Shown in pieces: positions 35,667-48,043 of a stretch of 64,000 bases of DNA; within the stretch, counting starts at the first letter, position 1, and each line of letters starts with the position of its first letter. Both the position numbers and the translations under genes were made by a program. The notes below the pieces were generated by a model. That model searched no databases. It saw only the letters and a list, made by a program, of their open reading frames with translations, and was not told the DNA's origin. Origin of the DNA: Symbiotaphrina buchneri. Its lineage: Eukaryota; Ascomycota; Symbiotaphrinales; Symbiotaphrinaceae. The DNA is taken from NCBI GenBank assembly GCA_001599915.1, contig BCIG01000019.1:186001-250000 (forward strand). Reading direction: 5' to 3'.

Positions 35667-38024
35667 TCACTCCGCAGACCCCCACACGCTCCAGTCGAAG
35701 CCCCAGGGGAGGCTCCACTCCTCAACACTGCCCGCTGACGCACCACCCCACTTCCTTGCACACCACACCACCACACCTCCAAGAGCTCCTAGACTGCCCA
35801 GCACCTGCAGCACCAGCCAGCTCTTCTGTCGGAGCTCTTCGCCCAGTCCCAACAGGCCCAGCGGGTCACGTGCATCAAAGACCACAGCCCTACCCCGGGC
35901 GCCGGCTTTGCGGTACGGACCGCGTTTCGCGAGTGCCATGTCTGATTCCATGGCTTCCGCATCTGGGTGCATGATAGCTGCGCGGTTTCCGGGAGCGATG
36001 GGTACAATCTCCCCGTCGATGACGCACTCGCCGAGCCGTTCCGTGAGCCAGATGGCGCGCTCGTTGCGGGCGAGACGTTCGTACCGGTCACGTTCGTTCT
36101 GCAAAGCGCGCTGCAGGTTCGTCGCCCATTTTGCGAGTCGGACTTGCGCCAGCCGGTCTTCGCGCTGGGTGTGGTCGGCGATGCGGGCCAGGGTGTAGGA
36201 AGGCGCACCGGGAGATGAGAATGTGAAGGACGAGAGGGGCGACGAGGATGAGAACGTGGGGATAGGAGTGCGCGGGAACTGGTTGGTGGTCAAAGAGCTC
36301 GTTGTTGAGGTCGTCCCGTTCCGCCAATGGACAAATTTCTTGGCGGAGGCATGGCGCAGCCAGGCGACACTGTCCTGTTCAAAGATTCGATCGACGAGAG
36401 CGCTGAGTTCGGAGGGTATGAGGGGCTGAACGTAGTCAGGGGACATCAGTAGAGATGCGTCCATGGTGTCAGCATCAGAAGAAGGCGCCGATGATATTGC
36501 GTATGGTGCACCAGGTCCTAGAGAGGTGCTGCTGTCCATAGAGATAGTACCGCTGAAAAACGGGCGGACATTAGCAGCATGAAGATCGCTCAGGATTGAG
36601 GATTTCAAGCTCGCAATTTGTTGAGGAGAAAGAGTGTCGGCTTTGGCAATGACAGGAACGACGTTGGATAGCGCAGACAAGCGACGAATGAACTCCAGAT
36701 CGGCCGGCTTGAGCCCTGTTGACAGGTTAGAATTGATCTCCTAATGACTTCAGTCTGTCACTTACTTTGCGAGACAACATAGAAAACCACATCTACCAGC
36801 TGAGCCCCGTTTCCGCTCAAAAGAGACAGAATTTCGCCATCACTCATGCTCATCAATGATGAAGCTCTCTGCATTAGACCTTCGACATATTTTACGACTG
36901 GCTCAACATGTTCCATGAGAGACATGCCTCTGCCATAACCCGGGGTATCAACGAAGCAGATATTACGTTCTAGAACAGTGTCACCCATGCTTTTCCGTCT
37001 CTTAAGCACTCTACTTTCCTCGTTATCCTGCCACCAGAGTGGGTAAGGCTTTGTACTCGCATAGACCTCGGTGATCTGTTTCGTGGCATTATTGTCATGG
37101 CTTCGACTGCTAGTCCTGTGACGTTTGGGAGGAGGTAGTAGCGAAGGCGTGATCGAGGTCAGAGGATCGACGTGCACAATATCTTCACACGCTTGGACAA
37201 TGGATTTGATCAACGAAGTCTTGCCAACCCCTAAACACAATAAATTAGCGATGCCAACTGTGAATTGGAAAGAGGCTCCGAGGGAGTGACATACCCGCTT
37301 CACCGGCAATCAAAACCTTGAGTCGCTCCAGCCTCTTGCCTCTGTCTGTGAACGGCCGCCTACTGGGCATCTTGATACTAGGCATGATGAGTTGTGGAGC
37401 GCTATCTTGAACTTCCGACGACAGTTCTATTTCTTCTTCCCCGCTCGACGCTATTGCCTGACTAACTGCATCATCCGGACCCGAATCTTCTCCATCGGAC
37501 TGTCTGAATGACTTTGTAGACATAGATATCGGTGTACTCGGGGTCGGAGAGCCCGGAGCTGGAGATTGTAAAGATATCGGAGTCATCGGCTGAGAGATGG
37601 TTGCCTGCGATAATCGGCGGGCGTGGGTCTGTACTGCTGGTGGCTTTCCTCTGCTGCCAGATGAACCCTGCGGCCTCCGGTCTGGAGATGCTCTAGTCTT
37701 GCCAGGCCAAGATCGCTTTGTTCGAAGTTGATTCTTCGGCGAGCCGTCGGATCCTTCCTCAGCTTCGTTATCTTCCTCTTCCCCGCTATCGGTATCTTTG
37801 TCTGATCGGATTGTATCCTCCATACTCTCCACGCCATAACTACTCCCGCCATTATCCGGCCTTGATTTCAGACTGGATTGCGAGCTTTCCATGTCATCTT
37901 CAGTCGCGAGGAAGTAGGTTGTCTGATTGCTGACTCCGGGCGTTGGGGTGATAGCGGGGTTATCGCCGAAGCTGGTCTTACGAGACCTTACTCCCAACGC
38001 CTCGGCGCCAGCGGTCGGCCTCAT
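35667..38024 (-). CDS. Septin-like GTPase with C-terminal membrane segment
   Basis: Exons 38024-37295, 37230-36766 and 36715-35667 give 747 residues. The first ~230 residues are disordered and Ser/acid-rich. The septin-type G domain then shows G1 GEAGVGKTS (about residues 240-249, made by joining exons 1 and 2), G3 DTPGYG (about 338-343) and G4 AKAD (about 422-425) in NVVPVIAKADTLS. Canonical septins use the same AKAD. Large low-complexity inserts interrupt the domain. A charged, coiled-coil-like helix (about 560-620) is followed near residues 695-718 by a hydrophobic stretch, LVLQVLGSLGALGGVVVWC, then a short Trp-rich tail. Septins form filaments at septa and normally lack such a segment. 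This looks like a membrane-anchored septin relative; its role is unknown. Confidence 0.82.
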
Positions 38025-39176
38025 TGTAGGACAGAAAAGCCGACAGATGGTTCGGGGGAGTCCGGATCAAGAGTTCAGTCGTGATATGAGGTAGAAAGAG
38101 ACAGCAGGAGTCAGCAGAATGCTGGACGGCCGGGACGGCTGGACTGCCGGACTGCTGTCACACGTAAGGGCGACCGAGCTACGGTACCTACCCCTCTTGA
38201 GCTCGGCTGATCAATGACGCGTGAGTGGAGCCTGCTGGGGCGCAGCGGATGTGCGGTGAAGGCGATCAGCAGGTTGATGGGAATATTCAGAGATCAAATA
38301 AGCCCCAGCTGTGCAAAGAACCATTCAATCTTAAAGACAGAACAAGTTGTGGTTACTTCTAGGCGGAAGCAGATGAAGGTGGTGACTCCCGGCAGATGTG
38401 GCTTGCTAGGGGTCGCGGCATGTCCGGGAGTTCAATCTGATTGGCCGCTGGGGCGGGTAACTACATCGGGAACCTGAGATACATCATCTGAATGCACAAA
38501 CAGTAGAGTACGGTCCGGATCTGTGAATCATCATTGTCAAGGATAATCCTCAGCTTAGAGTACACGTCTAGGCACCATCTTCTGCTTTCTCACCATTCAT
38601 CCCCCCGTCCCAAGCTCAAGGCAACCACAGTGGACCTAGCCTCTCCATCACCTCCTCCGCCCTTCCGCCAGCGCTACCGCCCGCTCCCGTCGTATCCTTC
38701 CCTTATAAAAGCTGTCAGATCCATCTCCCGTAATTGCTCGAGCATCTAACGCGACTCCTCCATCTACTAGCGTAATGGAAAGGAGCCGACCGTCATAGAT
38801 AGCATAAAAGAACAAGTCCTCGACCTTGATCACATAAGGACGTTAAAAGACCTTGATGCATGTGCCCAGAGGATTAGAAACAGAAAATGAAGAGCAATAT
38901 GCTACGCTGATACACTTCAAGAAAGGAAGCAGAGCAACCCAGATGCAATGTAGTGCTAACCAAAGAAAGCAAACGCACCTTTTCCTGCACGTCATGCCCG
39001 AACTTTTGCCTGGGAGCACAGCGGGAAACACAAAGACAACCGCATAAAGTGTATTGAGAAGGCGACCTGACATGCGGGAAAGGGAACAATCGCAGCATTA
39101 CTGGGGCTGCATCATGGAGTGCGAATAGCATCAAGCCAACAGAGTCAGAGAATTAAAGGGAAGAGGGTTGCCGTTC
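38025..39176. other. Intergenic region upstream of the septin-like gene
   Basis: About 1.15 kb holds the septin-like gene's promoter (left part) and the 3' flank of the NTF2/RRM gene (right part). Nothing else is supportable. Confidence 0.5.
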
Positions 39177-41065
39177 TTAAGCAGCTTGGTTGCCACCACG
39201 TCCTCGGGGAGTGGTGCTGCCTCCTCTGCCTCTTGGCGTATAACCTCCACGTCCACTGTCCTTGTTGAAGCCACCACGGCCCTGACTGCCCGGACGTCCT
39301 CCACGGCCTCCGCGGCCAGATTGAAAATTCCCAGGGTAAGCACCACGGATCCGACGTTCCTCCACGTACACCTGCTCGCCGCCAAGCAGATGCGGGTTTG
39401 CTGCAACAGCAGCGTCGTAACCGGCCTGGGTAGCGAATTCCACAAAGGCACAGTTCTGTCCACATTAGTGTACGAAGATTCGAATATATCTGACACACAT
39501 ACCTTTTGCCGGCTCACATCGAAATACGCCAGCTCACCATATTTCTGCAAAGTAGATTTCAGCTGGTTGGCATCCACATTCTGAGTTACGTTCTTGACGT
39601 ATGCTTGGATTCGCTGCCCCTCGCCAGCAGAGACGGACTGTGGCCGATTCTGCCGTTTGGCATGTTGTTCCCCAGCGGTTTGCCATCCTGCATTCGCTTC
39701 CTGTTGTTCTACCGTCTGGGCGGACTCGGTGGTAGGGGTAGAAGATGCCGCAGGAGCCTGGCTCGTTGTCGGACTAGGCTTCGATTGCGGAGCAGGCGTG
39801 GCAGATTGGGCAACGGATGGGATTGCAGCAGCAACGACATTCTTCGCGGCATTCGCAGCATTCGTAGCGTTGGCGGCTACCAGATTGGCCCAGGTCTTGG
39901 GTGCAGCAGGTTTTGCAAGGGCAGGAGCGGGAGCTGTTTGAGTGGTAGCCTGTTGAGGGGTGGCAGCACGTGTAGGTTCAGGATCCTGGGGCTTCTCTGG
40001 TTGAACAGCTTCAGCAGCGACAGCCGATTCCGCGGCCTCAGGGGTGACTGCTTTCGCTTCTTCTTCTCCTCCTACTGCAGCGACCGGAGCCTCTCCAGCA
40101 ACAGCAGGCTCAGTGGGCTCAGCTGCAGAAGCAGAGACACCATTAGTAGCAGGGATCTCAGCCACGACGCCGCCCTCGGCGTGTCCCGCTCGAAGCTCGT
40201 CTTCCAACTTGCGGGCGACTTCATCGACAACAGGTGCTTGTTCCGCGCCATCGGCAGTGCTGGGGAGAGTCTCCGTCGGCTCAGCTTTGGTAAGCGGCTC
40301 TTCGTGGTATCCACTCGTTGCAGCCTCTTCAACGTTTGCTGCTTCCCCTTCGAATACCTCCTCCTCATCATTGATGTAACGGAACATATCGTTCAACACG
40401 AAGTAGCCGTTGGGCTGCTCCGCTAAGACGAAGGTCTGTACGAATTTGCGATGTGGCTCAGACTTGTTCGAAATCTCGCCAATGACCTGGACGACGATGT
40501 TCTGGAAAGAGGATTGGGAGTCAACGTTCGAAACACGGACTTTGCAGTCTTGGATGTCGAGCTCTTTGATGCGTTCGCTGATGGCCTAATGATGGATAAG
40601 TTTGCTGTCATTGGAGGGCAGAATTTGCACTTACTCTTTGTCCAACAGCAACCGGAACCTTCTCGGCTTCGACCCCAGAGACAAACTGGGAGCGTTTGGA
40701 ATAGAATAACTGCAGGTCGTTAGACAAATGCAGGTAGCCATATACCTTCATCCGGACCAACTTACATGTAGTTTCTCCGGGCTCCGGCTTAAGGTGGTGT
40801 AGTATTGCTCCACAAAGTACCATCCCACTTCCTCCTTAGGGATAGCAGTGTTGCCTTGACCCTGTTGCGCACCAGCATTGGAGTTGTTGGGGACGTTGGC
40901 GCCTTGGGAACCGAACGCATCCGTAGCATGAGCAGGGGCTGCCGATGGGTTCTGAGATACATGGGATGGTCCGTGGGAGGAGAGTTGCTCGGCCGCACTA
41001 TATGGCTGGGCCTGTTGCGGGACATACCCGCCGTTTATGGCAGGGTGAGGCTGTTCTGTTGCCAT
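39177..41065 (-). CDS. G3BP/Nxt3-like protein (NTF2 + RRM + RGG)
   Basis: Exons 41065-40766, 40709-40635, 40585-39503 and 39455-39177 give 578 residues. An NTF2-like domain covers about residues 78-195 (VGWYFVEQYYTTLSRSPEKLHLFY; GEISNKSEPHRKFVQTFVLAEQPNGYFVLND). A long acidic, Ala/Glu/Pro-rich linker follows. The RRM at about 440-522 has RNP2-like IQAYVKNV and RNP1-like NCAFVEF, formed across the last intron. The C-terminus is an RGG box with many RGG/GRGG units. This order is that of animal G3BP, fission yeast Nxt3 and budding yeast Bre5, which bind the deubiquitinase Ubp3/USP10 and join stress granules; the same role is inferred here. The last splice moves the reading frame; without it the RGG box would be missed. 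Confidence 0.92.
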
Positions 41066-42607
41066 ATTGTCACCGGCAGCGCTCAGTCGGTTGAGGTATG
41101 CGGTGGGAAGAGGCAGAGAAAGGGGAAGCTATCGGCTTTACTTATAAAGCACTTGTGGAGAATCGAATTGGCGCAAGAGAGAAGAAAGACGACAGGAAGA
41201 ACTGCGGTCTAGCTGCCGAAAGGTTAGATGGTCTATGTCTCGTGCGCGAGTGCAAAAGTGCAAAAGCGTGACAACCGACGGGGGAACGCACAAGAAGATG
41301 CCGGCAAATAACCCAAGCGCAAGTATCACCGCTGAAATGCGAAGGTAACAGGCCGTGACGATGATGAATGGATGTCGAAAGAACTTTTGACCCAGTTTTC
41401 GTGCGGGGAAGCTTGGTCGGAGGTGAAGGAAAGCTGCCGGCTCAGGCGTGGATGGAAGTGGCGCAAAGGACAGAGTGGATCCGGATAATGGAATTAGCAA
41501 GTAATAGATTGAGCCTTTGACTCGTGAAGATGTTGACACCTGGAATCGGAGGAGGGAGAGAGTAAGTAAGGATGCCGGGAGGCAGGTAGAGAATCAAAGG
41601 TCGATGGTAATCGGAGCGAGATTAACTTCACAGGACGAGTGGTAGTAGTGCGTCGAAGTGTGTGATTTCAGTTTTGACTTGACGAAATTATTATTTTGCG
41701 CTGTCCCGAGTTCGCCCAGCCCGACTTCTCCTTCTGATTGGCTGCGCCTAAGCTTCTTTTCCTCCGGTGCCAATGTTCAATTGGTCATCGCCATCTTGCT
41801 TCCCAAATAATGGCTTGGCCTACGAAGTTCGAATTTACTCGACCACACGTAAGTGACACCAAAATGGGTCACCGCGACTCGATTCTCACTACTCAATTCT
41901 CACTTCCCATATCGACCCTTTGGCATTTTGCATAATACTCCCTCTGCTCTCAATGCACCCCTCGTGACACTGTCGCTTTTCTAGTGCTCTGCGTCTCCTT
42001 GGTACTATCCAGAGTACCTTACCCGGTCCTACGGTAACCCGCGGACCGATCAACATCACTGCCTGTATAGTATGCACATTCGCTCACTGTCATTGAAAGC
42101 CTGGAAATTCGCCTGCGGCTTCCTGCGTCTGCCATCATCATTCCCATGCTCTCGGGCCTTGTCGATCCTGAACCCCTAGCCCCGTGGGCCGGGAAGGCAA
42201 AGTCCGCGAGGGTCCAATACCAGACACGTTCGAACCATGGGATTGGAGCAGCAAGGGTTACGGCTATCCCCCCTTAAGAGACTAAGGGACGGACAGCTGC
42301 CGCACCCAAAAGGTCATCCGTATGGACAGTTTTCTTGACTGTTTGTATCACGATCTAGGGGACGTAGGTGCAAATATTAATTATCAGGACTGCCGGTCGA
42401 GGTTCCATGTCTACTTAAATTTCATTCACTGGCTATTTCATTGAGCCATAACCCCCATGACAGCATAGTATTCTCCAGGACATGCCCATATATCAAAGCA
42501 AAATGGGTATCTCTTATTATTGCAATCCCTGAAGCGCCGGCAATGCAACACAATGACGGATATTGGCACACAAACATGGATCAGCCGTAGAACAATGCCA
42601 TACTACC
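41066..42607. other. Intergenic region upstream of the G3BP-like gene
   Basis: About 1.5 kb holds the leader and promoter of the G3BP-like gene and the 3' flank of TFIIIA. A 133-codon minus-strand open frame at 41138-41539 lies just before the G3BP-like start. It has hydrophobic runs but no known family and is more likely leader sequence. Confidence 0.45.
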
Positions 42608-44341
42608 TCAAGCGCTCCGCAACGCCGGGTCAATGGTGTCCTCATCCGGGGTTCCGAGAACCTTTCGCATCTCTTCATCAAAACCCACTCCTAAGTCGGA
42701 CGGATCGAGTCCTGCGAGTTGACCAGATTCGTCGCTCACATCCTGTCGCATTGCTGCCATGAGATCAAATCTCTCATCCGCAAACCCATGGTCCGCCTCG
42801 TCTTCCTCTTCAAACTCGTCAAATCCTCCGATCCAGAAGCGGCCGCCTGAAAGAGCTTCTCGTTCTGCTAGAGCTTCCTCAACATCCACATCGACCAGAC
42901 CATGCGCAGATCTCATATGCACCTCAAGATCGTACTGCCGCACAAACTTGAATGAACATGACACGTCAAGACAGGCGATATCCCTGCCACTCTCTTTATC
43001 ATATCCGACTCCAGTGAGACGTCCTATGGCAGAGACCGGCTTCGTTCTCTTTCTACGAACCGCAGACTGGACTGCTACCTCCCCTCGCTTTTCTTTGCGT
43101 ATTTGAGCTGCTCCCTTCAAACCAAGATGCTTTGTCCGACAATGGTCTTCCAGCGCAGCCTTGCTAGTCAACGCCAAGCCACAGGCACCTCCTCCATCCC
43201 AGTCGCGAAGAGCTGCGTCATTTGCCGTTGCCATATCGAATCCCCCGCATACAAACTTCCGCTCTCCTTCATGGACCGTACGCTTGTGCACGGTGAGATT
43301 GGACTTCTTGGTGAAGCCTCTTCCGCAGCCGGGGTAGTCACATATATGGGTCCTGCGAGAATCCAACGTGCCTTCATCATGAACAGTCTCCAGATGTTGG
43401 TTTAGCTGACGGGCGGATGTGAAGGTTTGCGAACAGTAACGGCATGTCGGAGGATGTACAGTTCGAATATGTTCTTGTAGTGCGCCATAGCTTGAGAAAC
43501 CCACTGTTGCACCATTGGCATCTCTAGCACTCTCTGCAAGTGCACATTCGGTGCAAAAGAACCGTGCCGCAGCATGAACTCGAGCTTGGTGTTTCTTCAA
43601 GTCACCCGATTTGTCAAAACCAGACTTGCATTGTTCTCCAGTGTCGGGGTCCATGCAATTACAAGGGAATGGTTTCTGGTCGAGATGTGCGGAGCGAATA
43701 TGCCGTTGTAGGGTGATATGTTTCCTGAACGACTCGTTGCATGGAGGGTAATCCTTGCAGTGATACCGCTCTCGACCTCCTGTCTCGTGGACCTCCTTAT
43801 GTCTCTTCAGCCGCGTAGCAGTCAGAAACGCTTTCCCGCATCCATCTATGTCACAGACATGGTCCCGAACATCTGTGTGTGCGCTTTTGTAATGTTGACT
43901 GAGGTGGTTCTCTCGCAGGAAAGTCTTCCCACAACCAGGTGCATCGCAAACGTATGGTCGCTCATTTGTGTGTGAACGGAGATGCTCCGTGAGCTTCGCA
44001 GGGCGGTTGAACGACTTCTCGCACCCTTCGAATGTACATAGAAACTTCTTCTGCTGAGAAGGTGGCCCGGCAGCGGGAGACTGAGGCGTGGGCGGTACCG
44101 AAGGGGAGGGGGCACTACTAATTATATCAGAAGTGTCCTCGGTGACATGCTCTTCGTCATCTAGATAAATGAATTAGCATTTTGCCTGGAGGCACTGAGC
44201 ATGGCACGAACTTGGAGATGGGATGGAACTCGTTTTGCGAGCCCTCTTGGAAAGCCGGGCAGTGTCACTAAAAGCTTTGCGCTTCTCGGACACTGAAGCA
44301 ATCTCTGTATGGGCGCTGAAGACTCCACTGGGAGTCGCCAT
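42608..44341 (-). CDS. Transcription factor IIIA (C2H2 zinc-finger)
   Basis: Exons 44341-44212 and 44160-42608 with a 51-bp intron (GTTCGT..TCTAG) give 560 residues. After a basic N-terminus (MATPSGVFSAH.., KRKAF, KRARK) comes a run of C2H2 fingers. Examples are FLCTFEGCEKSF, YVCDAPGCGKTF, HVCDIDGCGKAF, a longer one at CNCMDPDTG, CRYCSQTF and HICDYPGCGRGF, then an atypical one with a large insert and a last one at CLDVSCSFKF: ten in my count. The C-terminus is acidic. TFIIIA binds the internal control region of 5S rRNA genes and the 5S RNA itself to start RNA polymerase III transcription. The first three fingers with the TxEHxRxH pattern are the best match to fungal TFIIIA. It shares a 320-bp promoter with RPB6. 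Confidence 0.88.
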
Positions 44342-44661
44342 GAGGAGCAGCTCGACGCTGTAGTCCTGATGCGACGTTCAAGCCTCGAGTCTCGAGACAA
44401 ACATAAAAATTATTCTTGGTGGTACAGTGTGCCTATTTTCATTTGCTTGGCTAAAGGCTGAGGTCTGGGGTGAAGGCTTGGCGCACTCTTGGCCGAGAAC
44501 GGTTAGTTGGCGTCGCCCAATGCAGTCGAAGAGCCTTTCGACAATAATTTGTCTCCCATCAAGCGACCAGCTTTGTCTTCGCCTCGACTCTCTGCTTTCC
44601 ACATATCCTTGTGCTCGATACCCAGTCCTGCATATCGGTGGGAGTTGTCCAAGGGAGTACT
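44342..44661. promoter_or_regulatory. Shared divergent promoter, TFIIIA and RPB6
   Basis: Only 320 bp separate the start codons of TFIIIA (minus) and RPB6 (plus), so both promoters lie here and could share control elements. I see no TATA box at a convincing place for either gene. Confidence 0.6.
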
Positions 44662-45413
44662 ATGTCTGACAACGAGGGTGATTTCGGAGGTGATGAGGGC
44701 GAGTATGTGACCTATGGACCCCCTCGCTGCGGGCACCTTTTGCTGTCCTTGCGGCGGCAGGCTACAGCCCGTTTCTTGTCTGCCATGAGACTGACTTATC
44801 ATTCCTCACAGCTATGAGCCATACGAGCCCGCTTACGATGAGGAGGAGCCAGTAGAGCCCGAAGCTGGCGAGGAAGGATACGCGAATGGTTATGGCGAAG
44901 GAGCCGATGAAGGGAAAACCCATCCACAAAATGCGCCTGACGACAAAGTGGTGGTCGGAGGCGATCCGAGTGCTGCTGCTGGTCGCAAGACTGGGCTCGT
45001 GAATTCAAAGGAGAAGAAAGTCCCCGATGACCAGAGGACTACGACACCATACATGACCAAGTATGAACGGGCAAGGGTGCTGGGGACAAGAGCTCTACAG
45101 ATCAGGTATGCATGGGACAATCCCGTCTACGTCGTCCGAAAGCACTAGCAGGACCAGAATGTGGCGCATGATAACTGATGTCACTAATCTTTGCCATAGT
45201 ATGAACGCACCAGTGCTAGTCGATCTGGAGGGCGAGACAGATCCGTTACAGATCGCTATAAAGGAGTTGAGGGAAAAGAAGATTCCTTTGGTGGTTCGGA
45301 GATACCTGCCCGATGGATGGTAAGTTGCAAGATTGCAAACTATCGGCCTGTCGGACACTGACATGGATTTCCCAACTAGGTACGAAGACTGGACTTGTGA
45401 AGAGCTCCTATGA
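44662..45413 (+). CDS. rpb6: RNA polymerase I/II/III shared subunit RPB6 (RPABC2)
   Basis: Exons 44662-44702, 44812-45105, 45200-45319 and 45380-45413 give 162 residues. The N-terminus is acidic ([14 protein letters not shown]..). The conserved core follows: [61 protein letters not shown] and the ending [13 protein letters not shown]6 is a small clamp-region subunit found in all three nuclear RNA polymerases and needed for their assembly. The three introns were fixed by matching these blocks; the last leaves an exon of only 34 bases. The length is normal for the family. TFIIIA lies just upstream on the other strand. Confidence 0.97.
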
Positions 45414-45870
45414 TGGTTCTGGAGTACAGGGATCATCAAAACCTTCCTTGATCGTTCTGTTCCAGGCGTTAAAATGGAGAGCATCTGCGGCAGGAGTTTT
45501 TGCAGCCCTTCGTTTCTAGGGTGCTGGAGAGGCATATTGTAAATGTACTACCGACGGGATTATTGGGGAATTTACAATGATAAGACCACGTCTACGAGCC
45601 CATATCATGTCATTACCTCCAAATATGTAGTTCTGTTCCTTGCGCGTTAATGATCGGAAATGTTTTCCCAATTCAGTAGAAAGCAATTCTTTAGCTCTTG
45701 CCGAACCCCACATCTAATGTTCGGCGGGGCAGAACGTCATCCGAGCACGTTGAGCAGCACATTTGGTCTCGGACAATTGCCCTTCCTGCTTCTCTTTCTG
45801 CTTCCTTCCAGTCAGCCAGTTCTTCTCTTCAGTACATAACTTATCTCAAGATTGCCCCATTGTGATCAGC
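45414..45870. other. Intergenic region between RPB6 and the esterase
   Basis: This holds the RPB6 3' flank and the promoter of the next gene on the same strand. A C/T-rich stretch near 45779-45830 just before the ATG is typical of fungal leaders. Confidence 0.5.
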
Positions 45871-46895
45871 ATGGCTTTCCAGACTAAAGCTACGATTGCC
45901 TCGTTCGGTGGGAAGCTGTTGAAGCTCACTCATCAAGCGAAAACCACCAACTGCGAGATGGCATTGAACTTGTATCTACCGCCGCAAGCTACTACAAATC
46001 CTCTGCACAAAGTTCCCGTCCTATTTTACCTCTCTGGCCTTACTTGCACTGGCGATAATTGCTCCGAGAAGGGGTTCTTCCAACATCGCGCGAGTGAGAA
46101 AGGGATTGCTGTGGTATATCCCGATACAAGTCCCCGTGAGTATCATTTATCAAGTGTTATTGAAGCGACTGTTGACAAGCTTCAGGCGGCTTGCAAATAC
46201 AAGGGGAAGATGACGCCTATGACTTCGGCTCCGGAGCAGGATTCTACGTGGATGCCACGAAGGAGCCATGGACTAAAGGTTACAATATGTACAGTTATAT
46301 TACGGAGGAGCTTCCTAAAGCCCTCTTTTCATCATTCGAGCAGTTGGACGGCACAAGGGTCAGCATTACGGGACACAGCATGGGTGGTCATGGTGCTTTG
46401 ACATTGGTGAGTGTAGCATACCCTATCCTATCCGGGGTTTGCCTGCTCACTTCGCCAGTTCCTCAAGAATCCAGGAAAATACAAGAGCGTTTCTGCTTTT
46501 GCCCCTATTGCGAACCCCATCAATTGTCCATGGGGTCAAAAGGCCTTCAAGGGCTACTTTGGAGAGGATCAGCAGAACAAGTGGAAGGAGCACGATGCCA
46601 CCGAGCTTATCAAGAAATGGAATGGCCCGCTGGACATGCTAATAGATGTGGTATGTTTCATTCTCATAATAAGTACGAGATTGCTAAGTCGCGGCTGCTT
46701 CAGGGTACCGGCGACAACTTCTACAAGCAAGGGCAACTACTCCCTGAAAATTTCTTAAAAGCTGCAAAGGAAAGTGGCAATGATGGGGGAGTCAATCTGA
46801 GGTTCCAAGATGATTATGATCACAGCTACTATTTCATGGCTAGCTTTGCAGACCAGCATGTTGACCACGCTGCGAAGCATCTGTTCGCCGAATAG
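45871..46895 (+). CDS. S-formylglutathione hydrolase (esterase D family)
   Basis: Exons 45871-46135, 46186-46406, 46459-46650 and 46704-46895 give 289 residues, the usual size. It is an alpha/beta-hydrolase. The nucleophile serine is S153 in GHSMGGHG, with the likely acid D230 in GTGDNF and histidine H266 in [23 protein letters not shown] and YPDTSPRG form the conserved N-terminal blocks. It hydrolyses S-formylglutathione to formate and glutathione, the second step of glutathione-dependent formaldehyde removal in the cytosol after formaldehyde dehydrogenase. All three introns fall between conserved blocks. There is no targeting signal; the C-terminus LFAE is not a peroxisomal PTS1. Confidence 0.95.
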
Positions 46896-48043
46896 TAGGT
46901 CTACCTGCTTCGTTCGCTCAATTTAGTCTCCGCCTGCGCACAGGAGGTTGACCTGCACAGAAGTCATGACGGGAATACCGCCAAGCTGTGACGTGAAAAC
47001 CGGAGCAGAGTTATCTCGAAGATCCCAGCAATATCTGCGACATATCTAGGCCTCTCCGGCATGTGCATAATCAAGGTCATTTTGATGTGTACGGAGTGTA
47101 CATGTGAGAGCAGTCTTTCGTAGGAAGCGGCCGTGTAGGAAGTAATGACATGTTATGAGTTCAGATGATCCTGCACGGTCTGATGAGAGATGATGGCACT
47201 GGAACCGCGCACTGCCGTTCCAAGTGATATCTTACCTTATGGACGACTGACGGGCTTTCATTTCACGTGCACATGGAGCGTGGAATTGATCGTTGATACT
47301 AGCTTGTTAGCGCCGTGCGGCATGGCTGTGACGAAGCCGGCAAAAGGCTACACATGCCCCGCCTCGGACTAGGCCCGAAGCGTGATGACTCCAACCGGCC
47401 TCCGTCCCCCAAGGCTCCGAGGAGACGGACCGGAGACGGACGCATTGGTGCGTCAAGCATCAAAGCCCAGGCGCGACTCCCGCGTTTGGAGTACGACGCT
47501 GTAGCTAGTGCATCTAAGCTGTACCTGCCCCTCCCTTCAACAACAACATCTACAAGAGCCAGACATACGAATACTCCCAACGAGAATACCGCAATCTCCT
47601 GGCAGCCGGGTTTCTGCCGATTAGCTTTCGTAGAAGGCAGCCACCAACTGATTCCATTTGTCATTTGTCTCTTATTGCGAGAAACTGCGTCATCTGTCAG
47701 ATCCATTGTCGCTACCTCCTTGCTTAGCCGACTTACCGACACTTCAACTCCCAACAGCAACGTCGCCGGCATCGTTGCTTTGAATCGAGCCCCCTCCAGA
47801 AAGCTGGCCTTTCAGACAACTTAATATCCTCAACAATTATATATATATATTTCCTCCGCGTCGGTCGCTTCTCAGCTGCGTCACGTCGGCGCTCAGCTGT
47901 TGTTGTCTTACCGTTGACCTGTGCTTGTGTGCTTGTGACGCACGAGCTCTGGTCAGGAGCGCGGAAGTCATCAGAGAGTCACTCTTAATAACAGGGGCTG
48001 GACAGGCTTCCAGTCCTTATCCGCTCCTGTATACGCTGCTTGA
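46896..48043. other. Intergenic region upstream of the BCAS3-like gene
   Basis: About 1.15 kb without a gene. Near 47836-47852 there is a TATATATATATAT tract about 195 bases before the next start codon, which may serve as a TATA element. Two opposed open frames at about 47300-47820 look like mutual shadows. Confidence 0.5.

Noticed and set aside
41138-41539. A 133-codon minus-strand open frame before the G3BP-like gene
   Set aside because: It lies in the probable leader of that gene, with no recognised motif. A regulatory upstream frame is possible but unsupported.
47299-47824. Opposed 157- and 169-codon open frames
   Set aside because: They are mutual shadows in a promoter region and neither shows a domain.
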